NCBI GenBank assembly: GCA_027322375.1
Contig: DAHVRS010000482.1
Span: forward strand, 1 to 7,309
Direction: 5' to 3'
DNA: 7,309 nucleotides
From: Brachybacterium sp.
GTDB taxonomy: Bacteria > Actinomycetota > Actinomycetes > Actinomycetales > Dermabacteraceae
The stretch's first letter is position 1; the number at the start of each line of letters is the position of its first letter. The notes beneath the pieces are model-generated. The model did no database searches. It saw only the letters and a list, made by a program, of their open reading frames with translations, and had not been told where the DNA came from. This document shows, piece by piece, positions 1-4,551 of the stretch. Made by a program: the position numbers and the translations under genes.

Positions 1-1
1 G

Positions 2-127
2 GTGAGCTTCGGCAGCGACGCGCACACCCCCTCGGCCCTTGCCGCGAACTTCGCCGAGGCGACCGCGCTCGCCGCCGCGCACGGCTTCCAGCCCGGCGCG
101 GATCCGCGCGACCTCTGGCGGCGCTGA
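2..127 (+). CDS. PHP-domain phosphoesterase, C-terminal fragment (possibly histidinol-phosphatase-like)
   Basis: This is the last 41 codons of a gene that begins left of the window; codons run in frame from base 2 to a TGA at 125-127. The visible peptide opens VSFGSDAHTPSALAANFAEA. The S-D-A-H motif followed by a short loop and an amphipathic Ala-rich helix is the usual C-terminal end of PHP-domain metal-dependent phosphoesterases, where the Asp and His are metal ligands of the final strand. Family knowledge says PHP proteins of this kind include HisK-type histidinol phosphatases and other small-molecule phosphatases; the fragment cannot separate these. It ends in DLWRR, a plausible natural terminus. 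It lies upstream of tdh on the same strand, but 154 bases and a strong hairpin separate them, so cotranscription is doubtful. Confidence 0.72.
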   Translation: MSFGSDAHTPSALAANFAEATALAAAHGFQPGADPRDLWRR

Positions 128-165
128 GACGTCCCTCAGGCCCCTGTTCGGGCCGTATCCTCGAA

Positions 166-195
166 GGCGACGGCCCCCCACCCCGGGCCGTCGCC
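166..195 (+). terminator. Perfect 11-bp stem-loop between the PHP gene and tdh
   Basis: GGCGACGGCCC (166-176) is matched exactly by GGGCCGTCGCC (185-195) around an 8-base C-rich loop. No U-tract follows, which is common for terminator-like hairpins in high-G+C actinobacteria. A weaker 5-bp hairpin (GGCCC 139-143 with GGGCC 150-154) precedes it just after the PHP stop. The position 39 bases past the upstream stop suggests termination of the PHP gene transcript. An alternative is a structured 5' leader of the tdh-kbl operon. The rest of the 128-281 gap shows no clear promoter hexamers. Confidence 0.55.
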
Positions 196-281
196 CCGAT
201 CCGGACGCGCGGCACACCCCGCCTCGTCGTGCGCTCCGCGGGCGCACAGCGCTCCCGCGCGGAGCTGGACGAGGAGGTTCG

Positions 282-1349
282 ATGCGCGCACTGCGCAAGG
301 TCGCGCCAGGCGCGGGCCTGGAATGGACGGACGTCGAGGAGCCGGACTGCGGCCCCCGGGACGTGAAGGTGCGCGTGCTGCGCGCCGGGATCTGCGGCAC
401 CGACCTGCACATCCTGGGCTGGGACTCCTCCGCGCAGTCCATGTGCGACACGGTCCCCTTCACCCCCGGCCACGAGTTCTACGGCGAGGTCGTGGAGATC
501 GGTGACGAGGTCACCGACGTCCGCGTCGCCGACCGCATCTCGGGGGAGGGGCACGTGGTGTGCGGCGTGTGCCGCAACTGCCGCGCCGGCCGACGCCAGA
601 TGTGCATCCGCACCCGCTCGATCGGCGTGCAGCGCGACGGCGCCTTCGCGGAGTATGTCGTGCTCCCGCACCAGAACGTGTGGGTCCACGAGCACGAGAG
701 CCACGAGGACCTCATCACCCCCGAGCTCGGCGCCGTCTTCGACCCGCTCGGCAACGCCGTCCACACCGCGCTGAAGTTCCCGCTGGTCGGTGAGGACGTG
801 CTGATCACCGGCGCAGGCCCGATCGGGCAGATGGCCGCGGCCGTCGCCCGGCATGCCGGCGCCCGCTACATCACGATCACCGACGTCGCCCCGGCGCGCC
901 TCGCGATGGCCGAGGACAGCGGCGCGGACGTGGTCCTGGACGTCTCCGACTCCCGCGTCCGTGACGCCCAGCGCCGCCTCGGCATGCGCGAGGGCTTCGA
1001 CGTGGGCCTGGAGATCTCCGGGCAGGCCCGCGCCCTGCAGGAGATGATCGAGAACATGAACCACGGCGGCAAGATCGCGCTGCTGGGCCTGCCCTCGCAG
1101 AAGTTCGAGATCGACTGGACCATGGTCGTCACCCGCATGATCACGCTCCAGGGCATCTACGGCCGCGAGATGTTCGAGACCTGGAACGCGATGAGCGCGA
1201 TGCTCTCCACCTCCGAGGTGCTGCGCACCGCGATCCTCCGCACCATCACCGATGTGCTGCCCGCCGCGGACTGGGAGAAGGGCTTCGATCTCGCCCGTTC
1301 CGGCACCGCCGGCAAGGTCGTCCTCGACTTCAGCACCCTCGACGCCTGA
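282..1349 (+). CDS. tdh: L-threonine 3-dehydrogenase (zinc, NAD-dependent, MDR family)
   Basis: This cytosolic enzyme oxidises L-threonine with NAD+ to 2-amino-3-ketobutyrate, the first step of threonine breakdown to glycine. The 355-residue product matches the medium-chain dehydrogenase TDH family (E. coli TDH is 341 residues). The catalytic zinc region is CGTDLH (Cys38, Thr40, His43) with GHE (His64, Glu65). The structural zinc cysteines are 94, 97, 100 and 108, and His91 precedes the first of them as in E. coli TDH. The Rossmann motif GAGPIG is at 177-182, and Asp201 at the end of the next strand fits NAD rather than NADP preference. [12 protein letters not shown] (153-164) is also typical of TDH. 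The ATG at 282 is chosen because GAGGAGG (271-277) lies just upstream and it aligns with the family N-terminus. The open frame reaches back to an ATG at 39, but that stretch is Arg/Pro-rich, overlaps the PHP gene and has no family similarity. The gene is followed by kbl after 32 bases, the classic operon. One small oddity is VADR (82-85), where the family usually has GDR. Confidence 0.96.
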   Translation: MRALRKVAPGAGLEWTDVEEPDCGPRDVKVRVLRAGICGTDLHILGWDSSAQSMCDTVPFTPGHEFYGEVVEIGDEVTDVRVADRISGEGHVVCGVCRNCRAGRRQMCIRTRSIGVQRDGAFAEYVVLPHQNVWVHEHESHEDLITPELGAVFDPLGNAVHTALKFPLVGEDVLITGAGPIGQMAAAVARHAGARYITITDVAPARLAMAEDSGADVVLDVSDSRVRDAQRRLGMREGFDVGLEISGQARALQEMIENMNHGGKIALLGLPSQKFEIDWTMVVTRMITLQGIYGREMFETWNAMSAMLSTSEVLRTAILRTITDVLPAADWEKGFDLARSGTAGKVVLDFSTLDA

Positions 1350-1381
1350 CCCCGCTCACACCGCATCTAAGGACCTCCACG

Positions 1382-2599
1382 ATGTACACCGACCTCAAGG
1401 ACCAGCTGACCGCCGAGCTCGCCGAGATCGAGCAGGCCGGCACCTTCAAGCACGAGCGCGTCATCTCCACCGCGCAGAGCAACCGGATCACCGCTGGCCC
1501 CATCGGCCGCGACGGCGCCGAGGTGCTGAACTTCTGCGCGAACAACTACCTGGGCCTCGCCGACGATCAGCGCCTGCTCGACGCCGCGAAGACTGCGCTG
1601 GACGAGCGCGGCTTCGGCATGGCCTCGGTGCGCTTCATCTGCGGCACCCAGGACCTGCACCTCGAGCTCGAGCAGGCCGTCTCCGCCTTCCTCGGCACCG
1701 AGGACACGATCCTGTTCTCCTCCTGCTTCGACGCCAACGGCGCCGTGTTCGAGCCGCTGTTCGGCAAGGAGGACGCGATCATCTCCGACGAGCTGAACCA
1801 CGCCTCCCTCATCGACGGGATCCGCCTGTCCAAGGCTGCGCGCTTCCGCTACCGCAACGGTGACCTCGAGGACCTGCGCGCCCAGCTCGAGGCCGCCGCC
1901 GCGCTGAACGACGGCAAGGGCGCCCGCCGCACCATCATCGTCACCGACGGCGTCTTCTCGATGGACGGCTACCTCGCCCCGCTGCCCGGCATCTGCGACC
2001 TCGCCGAGGAGTTCGGTGCGCTGGTGATGGTCGATGACTCCCACGCGGTCGGCTTCATGGGGGAGTCGGGCGCCGGCACACCCGAGCACTTCGGCGTCTC
2101 CGACAAGATCGACATCTTTACCGGCACCTTCGGCAAGGCGCTCGGCGGGGCGAGCGGCGGCTACGTCGCCGGCCGACGGGAGATCGTGGCGATGCTGCGC
2201 CAGAAGGGCCGCCCCTATCTGTTCTCGAACTCGCTGGCCCCCGCGATCGTCGCGGCGACCCTCGCCGCGCTCGAGTTGGTCAAGGGCAGCGGCGCGCTGC
2301 GCGAGACCCTGTTCCGCAACGCCGAGCTGTTCCGCCGCCGCATGGGCGAGGAGGGCTTCGAGCTGCTCGACGGCGAGCACGCGATCGTGCCGGTCATGTT
2401 CGGTGACGCCGCGCTCGCGGGCCGGATCGCGGACCAGATGCTCGAGCACGGCGTGTACGTCACCGCCTTCTCCTACCCGGTGGTGCCGCAGGGCAAGGCG
2501 CGGATCCGCGTCCAGCTCTCCGCCGCCCACACCGAGGAGGATGTCGAGGCGGCGGTGCAGGCCTTCGTCGCCGCCCGCGACGCCGTCCAGGCCGCCTGA
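1382..2599 (+). CDS. kbl: Glycine C-acetyltransferase (2-amino-3-ketobutyrate CoA ligase)
   Basis: This PLP-dependent cytosolic enzyme cleaves 2-amino-3-ketobutyrate with CoA into glycine and acetyl-CoA, using the unstable product of the neighbouring dehydrogenase. It has 405 residues (E. coli Kbl about 398) and belongs to the alpha-oxoamine synthase group with BioF, HemA and serine palmitoyltransferase. Landmarks in order: [12 protein letters not shown] near 45-56; [19 protein letters not shown] near 80-98; [14 protein letters not shown] with His140; [18 protein letters not shown] with Asp218 (predicted PLP N1 partner) and His221; and [15 protein letters not shown] with Lys252 as the predicted Schiff-base lysine. 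The FICGTQ and SSCFDANG forms fit Kbl better than BioF, and the tdh neighbour settles the assignment. The ATG at 1382 is preceded by AAGGA (1369-1373) at 8 bases. It is probably cotranscribed with tdh from a promoter upstream of 282. No truncation or frameshift is seen. Confidence 0.96.
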   Translation: MYTDLKDQLTAELAEIEQAGTFKHERVISTAQSNRITAGPIGRDGAEVLNFCANNYLGLADDQRLLDAAKTALDERGFGMASVRFICGTQDLHLELEQAVSAFLGTEDTILFSSCFDANGAVFEPLFGKEDAIISDELNHASLIDGIRLSKAARFRYRNGDLEDLRAQLEAAAALNDGKGARRTIIVTDGVFSMDGYLAPLPGICDLAEEFGALVMVDDSHAVGFMGESGAGTPEHFGVSDKIDIFTGTFGKALGGASGGYVAGRREIVAMLRQKGRPYLFSNSLAPAIVAATLAALELVKGSGALRETLFRNAELFRRRMGEEGFELLDGEHAIVPVMFGDAALAGRIADQMLEHGVYVTAFSYPVVPQGKARIRVQLSAAHTEEDVEAAVQAFVAARDAVQAA

Positions 2600-2622
2600 C
2601 CCCGGCTCACCTCGTCCGGGCC

Positions 2623-2647
2623 GGGCCGGGCCTGCCCCACCCGGCCT
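2623..2647 (+). terminator. Possible GC-rich hairpin after kbl
   Basis: GGCCGGG (2624-2630) can pair with CCCGGCC (2640-2646) around a 9-base loop, with a possible extra G-U pair outside. It sits about 25 bases after the kbl stop, in a stretch (2600-2696) made of C/G runs with short reiterated CCGGGC and CCCGGCCT words. In such sequence alternative pairings are easy to find, so the hairpin may be compositional. The stronger palindrome at 2697-2770 is the better terminator candidate for this convergent gap. Confidence 0.25.
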
Positions 2648-2696
2648 CGGCCCATCCCGCCCGGCCTGCGTCTACCCCGCGCCCCGCGCCCCGCTC

Positions 2697-2770
2697 TGCA
2701 TCCACTGGCGCTCAGCCCACATCCGTCCCCGATATTGGGGGTGGCCGCAGGCTGAGCGCCACTGGATGCA
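2697..2770. repeat. Nested palindrome between convergent genes (possible bidirectional terminator or dispersed palindromic element)
   Basis: The left arm (2697-2717, starting TGCATCCACTGGCG) and the right arm (2750-2770, ending CACTGGATGCA) are inverted copies over 21 bases with one mismatch at the ninth position. Inside is a second hairpin: 2723-2730 pairs with 2737-2744 (8 bp, two G-U) around the loop GATATT. The two stems are separated by a symmetric 5 x 5 internal loop. The element lies 98 bases past the kbl stop and 40 bases before the MATE stop, so it could end transcription from both sides. There is no U-run. The arms are much longer than an ordinary terminator stem, which makes a dispersed extragenic palindrome a real alternative. 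A related architecture is present at 4235-4313. Confidence 0.7.
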
Positions 2771-2809
2771 ACGGGCCGCCGCAGTCCGGCCCGTCCGTGG
2801 CCCTGGCTC

Positions 2810-4432
2810 CTACCCGAGCCGCATCCAGGCGTCGGTGCGGACGCGCAGGCCCAGACTGATCGCGCGCAGCACCATGAACAGCAGATTGCACGCGATCCAG
2901 AGCGCTGCGACGCCGAGCGGACCCTCCGGCGCCCACCAGGCGACCAGTGCCGCTCCGGGCAGGATCGCAATGGCGATGATCGCGCCGACCTTCGCGAGAT
3001 AGGGGGCATCGCCTGCGCCCATCAGCACCCCGTCGAGCACGAACACGTACCCGGCGATCGGCTGCGTCGCGACCAGCACCCACAGGGCGGCGCGCAGGTT
3101 CTCCTGCACGGCGACATCGGGTGTGAACAGCTCCGGCACCACATAGCTCGCGCCCAGCAGCAGCACGGAGACGACCGCGCCGCCGCCCACGCCCCAGGTC
3201 ATCAGCCGCCGCGTCACGGCATGCACGGTCCGCGGGTCCGCAGCGCCGAGGTACCGGCCCGTCAGCGCCTGTCCGGCGATCGCGAGGGAGTCCAGCGCGA
3301 GGGACAGCATCGTGAACACGGTGATCGCGAGCTGATGCGCGGCGAGCTGCACATCGCCGAGCCGGGTCGCGACCAGCGTTGCCGCGACCACGACCACGCG
3401 CAGCCCCAGCGTGCGCACGAACATCGGCACCGCGTCGCGGCCCACGGCGAGGAGTGCGGAGGCGTGCGGGGTGAGCCTGATCCCCTCGCGTCGGGCGCGG
3501 AGCACGATCACACCCAGCAGCACCAGCGCCATCCCCCACTGGCACAGCACTGTCCCGATCGCGGAGCCGGCGATGCCGAGGTCGAGCCCGAAGATCAGCA
3601 CCGCGTTCAGCGGGATGTTCGCGAGCGCCCCGCCGACAGCGACGACCAGCGGCAGCGTCGCATCTTGCAGCCCGCGCACGAGACCGGTCGCGGCCTGGAC
3701 CGCGAGCATCGCGGGCAGGCCCAGGGCGCTGATGTGCAGGTAGATCACTGCTTCGGCGAGCACCTCGGGGGAGGGGCCGAAGGCGGCGAGCAGCGGCTCA
3801 CCGGCGCCCAGCAGCGCGAGCGCGGAGAGCGCGCCGACGAGCAGCGCGAGCCAGCACGCGTCCACGCCGCGCGAGATCGCCTCCCGCATCCGCCCGGCAC
3901 CGAAGGACCTCGCGACCGCGGCCGTCGTCGAGTATGCGAGGAAGATCGCGAGGCCCACCACGGTGGTCAGAACCGTGGAGGCGAGGCCGAGCCCGGCGAG
4001 CGAGGTGGTGGAGACCCGGGCGATGAAGCTCGAATCGGCCAGCAGGAACAGCGGTTCTGCGACGAGCGCGCCGAGGCTCGGGATCGCCAGGCGCAGGATG
4101 TCGCGGTCGACCGCCCGCCGCGCGCTCTCCTCGCGGGGCGCCGCAGCAGGGGAGGGGGAGGAGGGCATGGCCCCTATCTTCTCAGCCCGTGCCCGCCAGT
4201 CATGGCCCGCCCGTCCTGCCGTCCCTCTCGCCGTGCACGAACTTTCCAGCCCGCCGCGTGAGATCGGAGCGCAGAGGCGTCTGATCTCACGGAGAGAGCT
4301 TGAAAGTTCGTGCTGGGGAAGAGGCGGGGCGGAGGGCGGACCGGCCGGGGAGGACGTGCCGGCCGGGGAGGACGGGCCGGCGGGGGAGGACGGGCCAGCC
4401 GGAGTGACGGGGCCCTCCCCGGCACCGACCAT
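2810..4432 (-). CDS. MATE-family efflux transporter, DinF type, with an unusual N-terminal extension
   Basis: This inner-membrane antiporter probably exports drugs or metabolites using a Na+ or H+ gradient; the substrate is unknown. The conserved core starts at residue 89 (ATG at 4168) and is 452 residues, a normal length for DinF-type MATE proteins. It opens with an amphipathic lead and IPSLGALVAEPLFLLADSSF, and continues with about 12 hydrophobic segments. Family-like features include LAGLGLAS, GLVRGLQDATLPL and GIAGSAIGTVLCQWG. The longer start at 4432 is listed because AAAGGAGG lies 8 bases before that ATG and a CATAAT box lies just upstream, whereas the 4168 ATG has only a weak GAGAAG or GGGG upstream. 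The extension (residues 1-88) has PAGPSS-type hexapeptides at 11-34, then a palindrome-encoded segment, then a stretch with codons rare here (AGA, ATA, GGA), so part of it may be untranslated leader. The gene is convergent with kbl and divergent from the RND gene. The family is firm; the start is not. Confidence 0.9.
   Translation of the reverse strand: MVGAGEGPVTPAGPSSPAGPSSPAGTSSPAGPPSAPPLPQHELSSSLREIRRLCAPISRGGLESSCTARGTAGRAGHDWRARAEKIGAMPSSPSPAAAPREESARRAVDRDILRLAIPSLGALVAEPLFLLADSSFIARVSTTSLAGLGLASTVLTTVVGLAIFLAYSTTAAVARSFGAGRMREAISRGVDACWLALLVGALSALALLGAGEPLLAAFGPSPEVLAEAVIYLHISALGLPAMLAVQAATGLVRGLQDATLPLVVAVGGALANIPLNAVLIFGLDLGIAGSAIGTVLCQWGMALVLLGVIVLRARREGIRLTPHASALLAVGRDAVPMFVRTLGLRVVVVAATLVATRLGDVQLAAHQLAITVFTMLSLALDSLAIAGQALTGRYLGAADPRTVHAVTRRLMTWGVGGGAVVSVLLLGASYVVPELFTPDVAVQENLRAALWVLVATQPIAGYVFVLDGVLMGAGDAPYLAKVGAIIAIAILPGAALVAWWAPEGPLGVAALWIACNLLFMVLRAISLGLRVRTDAWMRLG
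4235..4313. repeat. Second nested palindrome, inside the MATE 5' extension
   Basis: The outer arms GCACGAACTTTCCAGC (4235-4250) and GCTTGAAAGTTCGTGC (4298-4313) are inverted copies with one mismatch in 16. A 6 x 6 internal loop separates them from an inner hairpin. In that hairpin CGTGAGATC (4257-4265) pairs perfectly with GATCTCACG (4283-4291), then continues with GGA/TCT (including one G-U), a bulged G at 4269, CGC/GCG, and an AGAG tetraloop at 4273-4276. The base composition is less GC-rich than the surroundings, and codons in the MATE frame are atypical (TCA, CTT, TCT, AGA, AGT), consistent with insertion or non-coding origin. It lies 67 bases upstream of the MATE core ATG. Possible roles are an mRNA leader structure, an operator-like dyad, or a dispersed palindromic element. 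Confidence 0.72.
4341..4412. repeat. 18-bp tandem repeat, about four units
   Basis: Units are 4341-4358, 4359-4376, 4377-4394 and a degenerate fourth at 4395-4412. The consensus is CCGGCCGGGGAGGACGGG; the first three units differ from it at one position or none. The period is a multiple of three. In the MATE frame (minus strand) it encodes repeated PAG(P/T)SS-like hexapeptides. It sits just downstream of the candidate upstream MATE start. Such a tract could vary in copy number by slippage without breaking the frame. Confidence 0.8.
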
Positions 4433-4440
4433 CGTCTGAT

Positions 4441-4461
4441 CCTCCTTTACAGGTGATTATG
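4441..4461 (-). promoter_or_regulatory. Shine-Dalgarno and -10-like box for the upstream MATE start
   Basis: Read on the minus strand, CATAAT (4461-4456) matches five of six bases of the -10 consensus, and AAAGGAGG (4448-4441) is a near-perfect anti-16S match. The latter stands 8 bases before the ATG at 4432. Transcription from this -10 would give a leader of under 20 bases. No convincing -35 hexamer is seen at 16-19 bases upstream. The AT-rich patch stands out from its surroundings. On the plus strand the same patch contains TTTACA (4446-4451) without a good -10 partner, so a promoter for the RND gene cannot be placed. Confidence 0.5.
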
Positions 4462-4551
4462 AGACGCTTCGGGAGGAGGACTCGACGCCACGGCATGTCC
4501 GGGGCGGCGGGCCGTACCACTCGCCCGTCGCACCCTCGAGGAGCACCATGA
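4459..4551 (+). CDS. Possible 30-codon Arg-rich leader ORF upstream of the RND gene
   Basis: An ATG at 4459 opens a 30-codon frame whose TGA (4549-4551) overlaps the ATG of the RND gene in an ATGA junction, an arrangement typical of translational coupling. The peptide begins MRRFGRRTRRHGMSG and holds nine arginines, including codons AGA, AGG-AGG and CGA, which are rare in the neighbouring genes. Only a weak AGG (4451-4453) precedes the start. The RND gene has its own GAGGAG at 4538-4543, so coupling is not required. It could be a regulatory leader peptide or a chance open frame; chance is somewhat more likely. Confidence 0.2.
   Translation: MRRFGRRTRRHGMSGAAGRTTRPSHPRGAP

Noticed and set aside
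39..281. Upstream extension of tdh to an ATG at 39
   Set aside because: It overlaps the PHP gene in another frame, encodes Arg/Pro-rich sequence with no TDH similarity, runs through a perfect hairpin, and the ATG at 282 has a GAGGAGG site and the family N-terminus.
1367..2530. 387-codon minus-strand open frame opposite kbl
   Set aside because: It is antisense to a gene with complete PLP-enzyme motifs. Its composition, rich in Gly, Ala, Val, Glu and Asp without domain motifs, is the usual shadow of high-G+C coding.
2034..3002. 322-codon plus-strand frame spanning the end of kbl and the intergenic gap
   Set aside because: It is an Ala/Arg/Ser/Pro-rich shadow frame of kbl that runs through the palindrome into antisense MATE sequence; no plausible start signal.
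3221..4261. 346-codon plus-strand open frame opposite the MATE gene
   Set aside because: It is antisense to about 12 transmembrane segments on the minus strand; the product is a hydrophilic Arg/Glu/His shadow without motifs.
4341..4412. CRISPR-like array
   Set aside because: Units are 18 bp with no spacers between them; this is a simple tandem repeat.
4472..4497. GGAGGAGG followed by an ATG at 4495 as an alternative start
   Set aside because: The spacing is 15 bases, too long for efficient initiation, and the frame ends at 4551 as part of the small leader ORF.
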